DNA of 42,672 nucleotides, from the NCBI GenBank assembly GCA_023423795.1, contig JAFAEX010000221.1:1-42672 (forward strand), in the 5' to 3' direction. Source of the DNA: Chloroflexota bacterium. GTDB lineage: Bacteria; Chloroflexota; Chloroflexia; Thermomicrobiales; UBA6265. How positions within the stretch are numbered: position 1 is the stretch's first letter; each line of letters opens with the position of its first letter. A program made the position numbers and the translations under genes. Positions 1-8,893 of this stretch are shown here, piece by piece. The notes under the pieces are model-generated. The model was given only the letters and a program-made list of their open reading frames with translations, was not told the DNA's origin and did not search any database.

Positions 1-57
1 GATCTCGTCCGCGTTCGAACGTGGTGACGACGAGATCCCTCGACAGGCTCGGGATGG
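1..57. repeat. Palindromic intergenic repeat, copy 1 (cut by the window edge)
   Basis: The right arm (about 30-57) reads cgagatccctcgacaggctc and continues gggatg, identical to the right arm of the copies at 6222-6292 and 41262-41346. The window opens inside the left arm (gatctcgtc). The copy lies downstream of the rbsC-like gene stop at 125. Positions 58-124 hold nothing else that I can recognise. Confidence 0.8.
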
Positions 58-124
58 CGACGGGGTGGCGGTGAGACGCGCGCCACGGCGGGATGAGGAG
101 AGTGCAACCATCCGGCGTCCCTCC

Positions 125-1165
125 CTACCGCCGCTGCCGCTGCAGCACGACCGCCACGACGATGATGATCCCCTTGAGGATCGCCTGGTACTCCGACTGC
201 ACGTTCCGCAGTCCGAGGATGTTGTCGAGGATGCTCAGGGTCAGCGCACCGATCATCGAACCGGCGACGGTGCCGACGCCGCCCATCAGGCTCGTGCCGC
301 CGATGACGACCGCCGCGATCGCGTTCAGTTCGTACCCGTTGCCATCGATGTGGCTTCCCTGGTTGACCAGCGCCGCGTGCAGCAGCGCGGCCAGCCCGGC
401 CAGCAGCCCCGAGGCCGCGAACACGATCACCTTCACCCGATCGACCGCCACGCCCGAGAGGCGGGCGGCCGTCTCGTTGCCGCCCACGGCGTAGACGTGC
501 CGCCCGAACCCGGTGCGGTTGAGGATGAACGAGGCGACCGCGCCGACCCCGAGGAAATAGAAGACCGGCGCCGGGATCGCCAGCCCGAACAGGTCCACCT
601 GCCCGGCGAAGATCGCCTTGAAACTCGGCGGCGCCATGCCGGGGCCGTCGCCGAACGCCAGCGGGATGGCGTACCCGCCGGACCACAGCGAGGCCACCCC
701 GCGCGCGACGCCGAGCATCGCCAGCGTCGTGATGAACGACTGGATGCGGAACTTCGTCGAAACCAGCCCGTTGATCGAGCCGACCAGCGCGCCGAGCGCG
801 AGCACCAGCACGATCGTCTCGACCGTGCCCATCCCGTGCTGCGTCATCAGCGACGCCGAGGCCACCGCGCACAGCGCCAGCACCGCGCCGACCGACAGGT
901 CGATGCCGCCGGTCAGGATCACCAGCGTCATGCCGACCGCGATGATCCCGTTCTCCGAGGCGAAGCGGACGATGTTGAGAAGGTTGCGCGGCTCGATGAA
1001 CACGTTCGTGCCGTCGCGCACCGGCGAGAGGATCGTCGCCAGCACGAGGATGATGAGCAACCCGAACACGCTCTGGAAGCGCAGCAGCACCCCCAGTAGC
1101 CGCGCGCCCTGCTCCCGCGCCCGTGGGCGCTCCCCGATCGCCGCTCCCGCTCCCGCGTCCGCCAT
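125..1165 (-). CDS. Monosaccharide ABC transporter permease (RbsC/XylH type)
   Basis: Inner-membrane permease of a CUT2-type sugar importer (ribose, xylose or galactose class), 346 aa. Hydrophobic segments run through the whole protein after a polar N-terminus of about 25 residues. Family hallmarks are visible: the GMTLVILTGGIDLSVGAVLA stretch near residue 80, a GGNETAARLSGV motif past the middle and the C-terminal GGTSLMGGVGT segment. The ATG at 1165 follows the ATPase gene stop by 15 bp, so the two are co-transcribed. No periplasmic binding protein gene is present on this side; it may lie beyond position 1 or elsewhere. The exact sugar cannot be read from the sequence. Confidence 0.9.
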   Translation of the reverse strand: MADAGAGAAIGERPRAREQGARLLGVLLRFQSVFGLLIILVLATILSPVRDGTNVFIEPRNLLNIVRFASENGIIAVGMTLVILTGGIDLSVGAVLALCAVASASLMTQHGMGTVETIVLVLALGALVGSINGLVSTKFRIQSFITTLAMLGVARGVASLWSGGYAIPLAFGDGPGMAPPSFKAIFAGQVDLFGLAIPAPVFYFLGVGAVASFILNRTGFGRHVYAVGGNETAARLSGVAVDRVKVIVFAASGLLAGLAALLHAALVNQGSHIDGNGYELNAIAAVVIGGTSLMGGVGTVAGSMIGALTLSILDNILGLRNVQSEYQAILKGIIIVVAVVLQRQRR

Positions 1166-1180
1166 CCCGTCGCTCCGTGG

Positions 1181-2698
1181 TCAGGCCGCCCGGCTGCGCT
1201 GCCGGGCCGTCGCCGCTTCCATGATCCGTTCCTGCGTCGCCTCGGCCCGCGACAGTTCGGCGGTCAGCCGACCCTCGCACAGCACGAGGATGCGGTCGCA
1301 CATCGCCAGCAGTTCGGGCAGTTCCGACGAGGCCATCACGATCCCGGCGCCGTCCTGCGCCAGCCGGGAGATCAGCCCGTAGATCTCGGCCTTCGCGCCG
1401 ACGTCGATGCCCCGCGTCGGTTCGTCCAGCAGCAGCACCTTTGGCCGCGTCAGCAGGCACTTGGCGATCGCGACCTTTTGCTGGTTGCCGCCGGACAACT
1501 TGTCCACCCCGGCATTCGCTGCCGGCGTCTTGATCCGCAGTTGCTCGATGGAGTCGCGGACGGCCGCCGCCTCCTCCCGCTCCTTCACGAGGTTCAGCCG
1601 CAGGAAGCGGTCGAGCGCCGCCAGCGTCATGTTGTGGGCGACCGAGAGCAGCAGGACCAGGCTTTGCCCCTTGCGGTCCTCGGTGACGAAGGCGAGGCCG
1701 TCGCGGATCGCGTCGCGCGGCGCGGCGATCCGCCGCTCCCGTCCATCGACGAAGATTCGGCCGCTGACGTGACCCGCCGCGGCCCCGAACAGCGCCTGCA
1801 GCAACTCCGTCCGGCCGGCGCCCATCAACCCCGCCACGCCGAGGAGCTCGCCCCGCCGCAGGGTGAACGAGATGTCGTGCAGGGAGCGTCCGCCGCGACC
1901 GGTATCGGGGTCCAGCGACAGGTGCTCGACCCGCAGTACATCGTCGCCGAGGACCGCGTGTTCCTTGGGAAACAGGTCGCTCAGGTTGCGGCCGACCATC
2001 ATCCGGATCAGTTCGCGCTGGTCCGTTTCGCCGATCGCCCGCCCGCCGACGACCTCGCCGTCGCGCAGCACCGTGACCCGGTCGGCGATGCGGAAGATCT
2101 CGTCGAACTTGTGGGAGATGTAGATCATCGTGACGCCGTTCGCTTTCAGCGCCGCGACGGTCTCGAACAGCCGCTCGATCTCCCCCTGGCTCAGCGCCGA
2201 GGTCGGTTCGTCGAGGATCAGCAACCGCGCGTCAAGCGAGAGCGCCTTGGCGACCTCGACCAGTTGCTGCTCGCCGACCCGCAGCCATTTCACCGGCCGG
2301 TCCGGCGGAATGTCGAGGTTGAGGCGGTCCAGCAGTTCCCGCGCGCCGCGCTCCATGCGGCCGATGTCGAGCAATCCGGCGGCGGTGCGCGGCTCCCGTC
2401 CGAGGAAGATGTTCTCTGCCACCGTCAGTTCGGGGATGAGGTTGAGTTCCTGGTGGATGATCGCGATGCCGTGCCGCTGGGCATCACGCGGGCCGGTCAG
2501 CGCGAGCCGTTTGCCGTCGAGCCGCACGTCGCCGTCGAAGTCGGTGTCGATGCCGCTCAGGATCTTCATCAGCGTCGATTTGCCCGCCCCGTTTTCGCCG
2601 ACGAGCGCGTGCACTTCGCCGTGCGCGACGTCGAACGTCACGTCGTGCAGTGCGCGCACTCCGGGAAATCGTTTGCTCACGTTCCGGATTTCGAGCAT
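1181..2698 (-). CDS. Monosaccharide ABC transporter ATPase with two nucleotide-binding domains (RbsA/MglA type)
   Basis: Cytoplasmic ATPase powering the permease encoded directly downstream, 505 aa, normal family length. Domain 1 has Walker A GENGAGKS (34-41), a signature region reading VGEQQLVEVAKAL and Walker B LLILDEPTSAL. Domain 2 has the degenerate Walker A GLMGAGRTE typical of RbsA, a full LSGGNQQKVAIAKCL signature and LLLDEPTRGIDV. I chose the ATG at 2698, which gives the usual MLEIRNVSKRFPGVRAL beginning. The frame stays open to 2773, but that lies upstream of the proposed -10 box at 2764-2769, so the longer start is unlikely. Specificity within the sugar class is unknown. Confidence 0.93.
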   Translation of the reverse strand: MLEIRNVSKRFPGVRALHDVTFDVAHGEVHALVGENGAGKSTLMKILSGIDTDFDGDVRLDGKRLALTGPRDAQRHGIAIIHQELNLIPELTVAENIFLGREPRTAAGLLDIGRMERGARELLDRLNLDIPPDRPVKWLRVGEQQLVEVAKALSLDARLLILDEPTSALSQGEIERLFETVAALKANGVTMIYISHKFDEIFRIADRVTVLRDGEVVGGRAIGETDQRELIRMMVGRNLSDLFPKEHAVLGDDVLRVEHLSLDPDTGRGGRSLHDISFTLRRGELLGVAGLMGAGRTELLQALFGAAAGHVSGRIFVDGRERRIAAPRDAIRDGLAFVTEDRKGQSLVLLLSVAHNMTLAALDRFLRLNLVKEREEAAAVRDSIEQLRIKTPAANAGVDKLSGGNQQKVAIAKCLLTRPKVLLLDEPTRGIDVGAKAEIYGLISRLAQDGAGIVMASSELPELLAMCDRILVLCEGRLTAELSRAEATQERIMEAATARQRSRAA

Positions 2699-2763
2699 CG
2701 CCGGTCCTGATAGGCCCGAATCCGCCGCGACGCCATCGTCGCGCGGTGGGAATCGATTTCCCG

Positions 2764-2792
2764 GTTGTATCACCGGTTTTGGGACGCGTCAA
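2764..2792 (-). promoter_or_regulatory. Sigma-70-like promoter for the RbsA/RbsC-type operon
   Basis: On the minus strand, TTGACG (2792-2787), a 17-bp spacer and TACAAC (2769-2764). Transcription would start near 2757, leaving a leader of about 58 nt before the ATG at 2698. It lies back to back with the plus-strand promoter at 2817-2845, so the two sugar-import operons diverge from one control region. Confidence 0.55.
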
Positions 2793-2816
2793 CGGCCGGG
2801 CTCGACGCTCGGCGGA

Positions 2817-2845
2817 TTGACGGCATCGGGAGCCGGTGCTAGCGT
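2817..2845 (+). promoter_or_regulatory. Sigma-70-like promoter for the sugar-importer operon at 2965
   Basis: TTGACG (2817-2822), a 17-bp spacer and TAGCGT (2840-2845). The predicted start lies about 110 nt upstream of the GTG at 2965. The oppA-type gene has the same hexamer pair and spacer (28505-28533), which supports it being real. Confidence 0.5.
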
Positions 2846-2964
2846 CACGTCGAGAAATCGTTATCCCGCCCGACCGTTGGGACCGATGCCCAGTGCGAGG
2901 CGCGCCGGTGCGCCTCCGCCGACGGAATGCTCGGGCGGCGAGGTTTCGCGAAGGGAGCGAACCC

Positions 2965-4371
2965 GTGAACGAGCACCGACCCGACGCGCCGTCGCGCCTC
3001 GTGACCCCGCTCGCCGACCGCCCGACGAAGCGCCGCTCGCTGCTCAAGGCGGGCGTCGGCGCGGCCGCCGCCGGCGGCATGGGGCTGTTTGGTCCCAGCG
3101 CGCTCCCGCTCATCGGTCGCCGCTCGGCCTCGGCGCAGGGCGACACCCTCAAGTTCTGGCAGTTCTACGCGCCGGATGGCACGGTCGGCACCCAGTCCGC
3201 CTGGTTCGAGGAGTGCGTCAACGGCTGGAACCAGGAAAACGAGAAGAAGATCGAACTCGTCTACGTCCCGAACAGCGACTACATGGACGGCACGCGGCTG
3301 CCGACCGCCTTCGCCTCCGGGCAGGGGCCGGACCTGTTCATCATCAGCCCGGGCGACTTCCTCCGCTACTACAACGGCGGCGTCCTCCAGGACCTCACCC
3401 CGTTCATGGAGCAGGAAGCGATCGACGACTTTTTCCCCGACGTGCTCGCCACGCGTCAAGTGGACGGCAAGGTCTTCGGTCTCCCGATGGAAGTCGAGCC
3501 GATGGCGATGTACTACAGCGTCGCCGCCTGGGAAGAAGCCGGCCTGACCGACAGTGACATCCCCGAAACGTGGGACCAGTTGCTGGAAGTCGGCCAGAAA
3601 CTCACCACCGACCAGCGCTTCGGCGTGCTCTGGGACACCAACCCCGGCTACTACCAGAACTTCACCTGGTACCCCTTCATGTGGCAGGGCGGGGCCGAGA
3701 TCCAGATCGACGGCGGCGCGACCAGCGGCATGCGCGACCCCGGCGCGGTCGCCGCGCTCAAGTTCTGGCAGGACGCCGTCAATGCCGGCATCTCCCCGCG
3801 CACCGTCCTCGGCGGCGGCGGCTGGGACGTCGTGCCGAACCTGACCACCGGCTACTGCGCGATCCAGAACGTCGGCATCTGGGCGATCTCCGCGCTGGCC
3901 GACGGCGCGCCCGACTTCGAGTACGGCATCTTCAAGTTGCCCGTGCCGGAGGGTGGCACCTACGTCACCGACCTCGGCGGCTGGGCCTTCGTCGCCAACT
4001 CCCAGGGGCAGGACCCCGAGACCGCCGCCCGGTTCATCGTCTGGGCGCTCGGTTCGATGAGCGACGATTCGATCCAGCGCGTCGTCGATTGGTGCACCAA
4101 GGCCAAAAGCGACATGGCCCCGCGCGTCTCCGTGCAGGACAAGGCCATCGCCGACGGCGGCTTCGCCGAAGGCCCGCTCAAGCAATTCGCCGAAGAGATC
4201 TTCCCCGGCGGCCGCGCCGAGCCGCGGGTGACGCCGGAGATCTACAAGTCGATCTCCGACGCGATCCAGGCGACGCAACTGGCAGGGGCCGACCCGGAGC
4301 AGGCGGCGGAGCAGGCCGCCACCGAGATCGAGGCGTTCCTCGCCGGCTACTCGGGCGCCCCGATCCTGTGA
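2965..4371 (+). CDS. ABC transporter extracellular sugar-binding protein (family 1, MalE/UgpB-like), Tat-like signal
   Basis: Exported substrate-binding subunit, 468 aa. The N-terminus has KRRSLLKAG followed by an alanine/glycine-rich hydrophobic stretch and an ASAQG cleavage-like site near residue 57, a twin-arginine type leader. The mature part opens with DTLKFWQFYAPDG and contains GQGPDLFIISPGDFLRYY, as in family 1 carbohydrate-binding proteins. The GTG at 2965 is chosen because AAGGGAG (2951-2957) sits 7 nt upstream. The stop overlaps the next permease start (GTGA), so the operon is translationally coupled. Substrate is unknown; oligosaccharides or glycerol-phosphate-like compounds are typical for the family. 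Confidence 0.9.
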   Translation: MNEHRPDAPSRLVTPLADRPTKRRSLLKAGVGAAAAGGMGLFGPSALPLIGRRSASAQGDTLKFWQFYAPDGTVGTQSAWFEECVNGWNQENEKKIELVYVPNSDYMDGTRLPTAFASGQGPDLFIISPGDFLRYYNGGVLQDLTPFMEQEAIDDFFPDVLATRQVDGKVFGLPMEVEPMAMYYSVAAWEEAGLTDSDIPETWDQLLEVGQKLTTDQRFGVLWDTNPGYYQNFTWYPFMWQGGAEIQIDGGATSGMRDPGAVAALKFWQDAVNAGISPRTVLGGGGWDVVPNLTTGYCAIQNVGIWAISALADGAPDFEYGIFKLPVPEGGTYVTDLGGWAFVANSQGQDPETAARFIVWALGSMSDDSIQRVVDWCTKAKSDMAPRVSVQDKAIADGGFAEGPLKQFAEEIFPGGRAEPRVTPEIYKSISDAIQATQLAGADPEQAAEQAATEIEAFLAGYSGAPIL

Positions 4372-5330
4372 ACCACGCCCAAGCGGGCGCGACGACGGAA
4401 ACGGGGACCGGCCGCCGCCTGGCGGCGGCCGGCTCCCCCCGGCTGTCGCAGACGAAACGGGAATGGATCGCCGCCTGGCTCTTCCTGCTGCCCGACGTGC
4501 TCGGGCTGCTGGTCTTCGTCGGCGTGCCGATGGCGCTCGCGCTCGCCCTCGGGTTCTTCCGCGTGTCCGGCTTCGGCGCGTACGAGTTCGCCGGGCTGGA
4601 CAACTACCGCCGGATGCTCGCCGACCCGCTCTTCCTCGGCAGCCTCGCCACCACGGCCAAGTACGTCGTCGTGCTGGTGCCGGGGCTCTACGTTTCCGGG
4701 CTCGGGCTGGCGCTGCTGGTCAAGCACCCCTACCTGATGATCGGGTTGTTCCGGGGGATGCTGTTCCTGCCGAACGTGGTCAGCCTCGTCGTCGTCGCCC
4801 TGATCTGGCAGTTCCTGCTGGTGGACCGGATCGGGGTGATGAACGCGCTCCTGAGCAAGATCGGCCTCGGCGGCCGCTCGTGGCTGGGCAGCCCCGACCT
4901 CGCGTTGTGGACCTTGCTGGGCGTCACCATCTGGTTCCTGATGGGTTTCTACATGCTGATCTTCTTGGCCGGGTTGCAGGAGATCCCGCGCGAGTTCTAC
5001 GACGCCGCCCGCATCGACGGCGCCGGGGCGCTGCGCTCCTTCCGCGACATCACGCTGCCGCTGCTGAAGCCGACCAGTTTCTTCGTGCTGCTGGTTTCGC
5101 TCGTCGCTGCGGTGGCCGGCTCGCAGGGGTTCGACCTCGTCTACGTGATGACCAAGGGCGGTCCCGCCAACGCGACCAACCTGACCACCTATTACATCTT
5201 TCAGCAGGCCTTCCAGTACAGCAATTTCGGCTACGCCGCGGCGATGGCATCGGTCCTCGTGGTCGTGCTGCTGGTGCTGACCGGCATCCTGTTCGCGCTG
5301 ACGAAGGGCGGCCGTTTTGATTTCGACTGA
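4368..5330 (+). CDS. Sugar ABC transporter permease (MalF/UgpA type)
   Basis: Inner-membrane permease, 320 aa, with about six hydrophobic segments after a polar N-terminus of about 30 residues. The EAA loop that docks the ATPase is clear: REFYDAARIDGAGALRSF. The start is the GTG at 4368, which shares bases with the binding-protein stop. The GTG would be weak alone, so coupling to the upstream gene is expected. No ATPase gene follows in this operon, so the permease pair probably uses a shared MsmK/UgpC-type ATPase encoded elsewhere. Confidence 0.92.
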   Translation: MNHAQAGATTETGTGRRLAAAGSPRLSQTKREWIAAWLFLLPDVLGLLVFVGVPMALALALGFFRVSGFGAYEFAGLDNYRRMLADPLFLGSLATTAKYVVVLVPGLYVSGLGLALLVKHPYLMIGLFRGMLFLPNVVSLVVVALIWQFLLVDRIGVMNALLSKIGLGGRSWLGSPDLALWTLLGVTIWFLMGFYMLIFLAGLQEIPREFYDAARIDGAGALRSFRDITLPLLKPTSFFVLLVSLVAAVAGSQGFDLVYVMTKGGPANATNLTTYYIFQQAFQYSNFGYAAAMASVLVVVLLVLTGILFALTKGGRFDFD

Positions 5331-6177
5331 CGCCGCCGACTGCGCCGACCGGGAACGGGTCGCCGGTTCGCGCCGGTTCGGCCACCGCCTGACCTTCGTG
5401 GCGCTGGTCGCGATCTCGCTGCTGACCGTCGCGCCTCTGCTGTGGATGGTCTCCAGCGCCTTCAAGACCGGCACCGAGGTCTACAACCTGTCGCCCATCC
5501 CGGCCAATCCCACGCTCGACAACTTCCGTTACGTCTTCACGCAGGTGCCGTTCGCGCGCTACATGCTCAACAGCCTGATCGTCTCGGTCGCGGTGACGGT
5601 GATCGCGCTCTTCGTCCATTCGATGGCGGGATACGCCCTCGCGCGCCTGCGTTTCCCCGGTCGCGAACTCGTCTTTCGCCTGATCTTCGCGACGCTGCTG
5701 GTTTCGCTGCCGGTGATCCTCGTCCCGCTCTTCATCCTCGTGCGGGCGATGGGCCTGCTCGACTCCTACGCCGGACTGATCGTGCCGGCCATCTTCAACG
5801 CCTTCGGCATCTTCCTCCTGCGGCAGTTCTACCTCGGCATTCCCGGCGAACTGGAGGAGGCGGCCATCCTCGACGGCGCGGGCTACTGGCGGCTCTATAC
5901 CGACGTGATCCTTCCGCTCAGCCGCCCGATCCTCGCGGCGCTGGCGGTTTTCTTCTTCCTCGCCAACTGGAATTCGTTCCTCTGGCCGCTGACCGTCACC
6001 AGCAGCCCGGATCTGCGCGTCGTGCAAACGGGGATCGCCACGTTTCAGCAGCAGTACTCCTCGGCCCAGAACTACATCATGGCCGCCTCGACCGTCGTCG
6101 CCATGCCGACGATGCTGCTCTTCTTCATCTTCCAGCGCCAACTCGTCGAGTCGATCAAGACCTCGGGTTTCAAGTAG
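5317..6177 (+). CDS. Sugar ABC transporter permease (MalG/UgpE type)
   Basis: Second inner-membrane permease of the importer, 286 aa, six hydrophobic segments. The EAA loop reads ELEEAAILDGAGYWRLY. The proposed start is a TTG at 5317 that overlaps the upstream permease by 14 bp; TTG is uncommon, but no ATG or GTG lies nearby ahead of the first membrane segment. The protein ends SIKTSGFK, typical of MalG-like C-termini (usually ...GAVKG/GLTAGAVK). It pairs with the product of 4368-5330 to form the channel. Confidence 0.9.
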   Translation: MISTDAADCADRERVAGSRRFGHRLTFVALVAISLLTVAPLLWMVSSAFKTGTEVYNLSPIPANPTLDNFRYVFTQVPFARYMLNSLIVSVAVTVIALFVHSMAGYALARLRFPGRELVFRLIFATLLVSLPVILVPLFILVRAMGLLDSYAGLIVPAIFNAFGIFLLRQFYLGIPGELEEAAILDGAGYWRLYTDVILPLSRPILAALAVFFFLANWNSFLWPLTVTSSPDLRVVQTGIATFQQQYSSAQNYIMAASTVVAMPTMLLFFIFQRQLVESIKTSGFK

Positions 6178-6221
6178 CCCTCGTCAGGAAAAGAGACGCG
6201 GAATCGAGTTCCTTACCGTCT

Positions 6222-6292
6222 TCCCGAGCCTGTCGAGGGATCTCGTCTTCCCTCGCCAACGAGAGCAACGAGATCCCTCGACAGGCTCGGGA
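6222..6292. repeat. Palindromic intergenic repeat, copy 2
   Basis: Perfect 25-bp arms (6222-6246 and 6268-6292; left arm begins tcccgagcctgtcgagggat) around a 21-bp loop unrelated to the loops of other copies. It follows the MalG-type gene stop at 6177 and could act as a 3' end structure. The rest of 6178-6435 has no gene that I can support. Confidence 0.85.
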
Positions 6293-6435
6293 TGACTGAG
6301 GGGCGATGACTGCGCCCACGTGCTCCCGCCCGGCATCCTCGCCGCGTCACGACGATCCCGCCATTGCCACCCCGTCCCGCGTTTCCGACAATCGCCCGGT
6401 CGGATAAAGGGCGCACACCGCGGAGGGCCGGGCGA

Positions 6436-7485
6436 GTGACGATGGCAGGCGAACCGGAGCGGTCCGCGCTCGATATCGAGCGACCCGATGACCTCCTGGC
6501 GTGGCTGCGCCGCACCGGTCGCATCGGCCCCGACGAATCTCCGGCGGTGACGGTGCTCGCCGGCGGCGTTTCCAACCGCACCGTGCTGGTCGAGCGCGCA
6601 TCCGGCGAGGGCTGGGTGCTGAAGCAGGCGCTGGGCAAACTGCGCGTCGCCGTGGACTGGTTCAGCCCGCCGGAACGCGTCCATCGTGAGGCGCTCGGCC
6701 TCCGCTGGCTGGCCGACCTTGCGCCGCCGGGCAGCACGACCCCGCTGCTCTTCGAGGACCACGACGAGCACCTGATCGCGATGGCGGCCGTTCCCCAGCC
6801 GCACACCAACTGGAAGACGATGCTGCTCGCCGGCGACCTTCAGCCGGATCAGGTCGGGCAGTTCGCCAACCTCATCGGCACGGTCCACCGCCGCGCCTGG
6901 GAGCGGCGCGACGAGATCGAGCCGGTCTTCCGCGACCGGAGCTACTTTGAATCGCTGCGGCTGGAACCCTACTGGGCCTACACCGCCGAGCGCGTTCCGG
7001 CAGCGCGGCCGTTCCTCCTTCGGTTGATCGAAGACATCCGTGCCCGTCCCCTGACCCTCGTCCACGGCGACTATTCACCAAAGAACGTGCTGGTCCACGA
7101 CGGGCGGCTCGTGCTGCTCGACCACGAGGTCATCCACTGGGGCGACCCCGCGTTCGACCTCGGGTTCGGCCACACCCACCTGCTGGCCAAGGCGATCCAC
7201 GTCGCTGGCCGGCGGACTGAGTTCGCCGATGCGTCCCGCCGCCATTGGCGCGTCTACCACGGCGTCATCGGCGACGTCCCCTGGCGCGGCGACCTCGAAG
7301 CGCGCGCGGTGCGCGCCACCCTCGGCTGCCTGCTCGCGCGGGTGGACGGCCGGTCACCGCTGGAATACCAGTCCGAGCCCGATCGAGAGCAGCAACGAAC
7401 CGCGGCGATCGCGCTCATGGCCGACCCGCCGGCAACCTACGACGAGCTCGCCGCCGCCTGGCTCGCCGCGCTCGGCGCAGCCTGA
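6436..7485 (+). CDS. APH-fold phosphotransferase (aminoglycoside phosphotransferase/choline kinase-like family)
   Basis: Small-molecule kinase, 349 aa. The catalytic loop is LVHGDYSPKNVLV and the metal-binding segment is LLDHEVIHWGDPAFDLGF, both standard for the APH/MTR-kinase fold. An N-terminal nucleotide-binding lobe has LAGGVSNRTVLV and a VLKQALGKL lysine. The GTG at 6436 is preceded by GGAGGG 8 nt upstream; the ATG at 6442 is the alternative. The gene sits between the sugar importer and an enolase paralogue in the same direction, 31 bp before the latter. The kinase may phosphorylate the imported compound, but this is inference; antibiotic resistance is less likely in this context. Confidence 0.85.
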   Translation: MTMAGEPERSALDIERPDDLLAWLRRTGRIGPDESPAVTVLAGGVSNRTVLVERASGEGWVLKQALGKLRVAVDWFSPPERVHREALGLRWLADLAPPGSTTPLLFEDHDEHLIAMAAVPQPHTNWKTMLLAGDLQPDQVGQFANLIGTVHRRAWERRDEIEPVFRDRSYFESLRLEPYWAYTAERVPAARPFLLRLIEDIRARPLTLVHGDYSPKNVLVHDGRLVLLDHEVIHWGDPAFDLGFGHTHLLAKAIHVAGRRTEFADASRRHWRVYHGVIGDVPWRGDLEARAVRATLGCLLARVDGRSPLEYQSEPDREQQRTAAIALMADPPATYDELAAAWLAALGAA

Positions 7486-7516
7486 ACGCTTCAATCCCGG
7501 AAGGAGCATCCGACCC

Positions 7517-8803
7517 GTGCCGACCATCGAATCGTTGCGCGCCCTGGAAATCCTCGACAGTCGCGGCCGACCGACCGTCGAAACCACCCTCACGCTTGCC
7601 GGCGGTTTCTCCGGGACCGCGCAGGTCCCGTCCGGCGCGTCCACCGGCGCGGCCGAGGCGCTGGAACTGCGCGACGGCGACCCGGCGCGCTACGGCGGGC
7701 TCGGCTGCCGCACCGCGGTCGCCAACGTCGCCGGGGAGATCCGCTTCGCGCTGGCCGGCCGGCCGTTCGATGCCCAGGCCGACCTCGACCGCGCCCTGAT
7801 CGCCCTTGACGGCACGCCGAACAAGCGCCGGCTCGGCGCGAACGCGATCCTCGCCGTTTCGCTCGCCTTCGCCCGCGCCCACGCCGCCGAGCGTGGAGTG
7901 CCCCTGTACCGTCACCTCGCCGACGCGTTCGGGATGCCTGCGCCGACCCGGATGCCGCGGCCGACCATCAACCTCTTCAGTGGCGGCAAGCACGCCGGCG
8001 GGCAGGTCGCCATCCAGGACGTGCTGGTCGTGCCAATGGCCGCCGAAACGACCGACGCCGCGATGGCTGCGACCTACGCCGTCTGGCAGGCCGCCGCGAA
8101 ACTGATCGCCGACCGTTTCGGGATGCGCGCGCTCGTCGCCGACGAGGGCGGCCTCGCCCCTGACTTCGCCTCACCCGAGGAGATGATCGGCGCGGCCGTC
8201 GAGGCGATCCGGCTGGCCGGATTCGAACCCGGTCGCGACGTGGCGCTGGCGATCGACGTGGCCAGCAGCCATTTCCATGATGCCGAATCGGGCGCGTACG
8301 ACCTCGGCGACGGTCCGCTCGCCCCGCCGGCGATGGTCGAGCGCCTGTCCGGCTGGCTCGACGCCTTCGCTATCGTTTCGGTCGAGGACGGGCTGGCCGA
8401 GGACGATTGGGAGCACTGGCCATTCCTGCGCCGCCGCCTCGGCGACCGCGTGCTGGTGCTCGGCGACGATTTCCTGACGACCAACCCCGAGCGCATCCGC
8501 CGGGCGGTTGAGGCGGACGCGGCCTCCGCCCTGCTGCTCAAGGTCAACCAGATCGGCACGCTGACCGAGGCCGCCGAGGCGCTATCGCTCGCCCGCGCCG
8601 CCGGCTGGGCCGTGACCGTCTCCGCCCGCTCCGGCGAAACCGAGGACGACTGGCTGGCCGACCTCGCCGTCGCCTGGGGCGGCGACCAGATCAAGATCGG
8701 CTCGATCACCCGCTCCGAACGCCTCGCCAAGTACAACCGCCTGCTGGCGATCGAAGCCCAGACCGGCTGGCGGCTGGCCCCGTGGCCCGGCAGCTACGCC
8801 TGA
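7517..8803 (+). CDS. Enolase-superfamily paralogue with altered catalytic residues
   Basis: 428 aa, full enolase length. Retained (yeast enolase numbering in brackets): GASTG loop (40-44), His159 [H159], Glu210 [E211] in DEGGLAP, metal ligands Asp247, Glu290 and Asp317, catalytic base Lys342 [K345], Arg371-Ser372 and Lys393 [K396]. Changed: the near-universal SHRSGETED motif reads SARSGETED, so His373 is Ala370; Glu168 of the QEF motif is Asp168; and the INGG(S/A)HA loop reads LFSGGKHAGG. The GTG start at 7517 has AAGGAG 10 nt upstream. It follows the kinase gene by 31 bp. It may still be a slow 2-phosphoglycerate dehydratase, but I infer a related phospho-acid substrate. Confidence 0.85.
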   Translation: MPTIESLRALEILDSRGRPTVETTLTLAGGFSGTAQVPSGASTGAAEALELRDGDPARYGGLGCRTAVANVAGEIRFALAGRPFDAQADLDRALIALDGTPNKRRLGANAILAVSLAFARAHAAERGVPLYRHLADAFGMPAPTRMPRPTINLFSGGKHAGGQVAIQDVLVVPMAAETTDAAMAATYAVWQAAAKLIADRFGMRALVADEGGLAPDFASPEEMIGAAVEAIRLAGFEPGRDVALAIDVASSHFHDAESGAYDLGDGPLAPPAMVERLSGWLDAFAIVSVEDGLAEDDWEHWPFLRRRLGDRVLVLGDDFLTTNPERIRRAVEADAASALLLKVNQIGTLTEAAEALSLARAAGWAVTVSARSGETEDDWLADLAVAWGGDQIKIGSITRSERLAKYNRLLAIEAQTGWRLAPWPGSYA

Positions 8804-8893
8804 CCGCCACGGCGTCGTCACGGCATCCCACATCGCTACACTTTGGACGCGCAGGCGTTGGATGATCCAATCCGTAGTCGCATGGAGGGGTCG

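Noticed and set aside
6436..7485. Antibiotic-resistance aminoglycoside phosphotransferase
   Set aside because: Only general APH-fold motifs are seen, and the neighbours are transport and carbon-metabolism genes, so a metabolic kinase is more likely.
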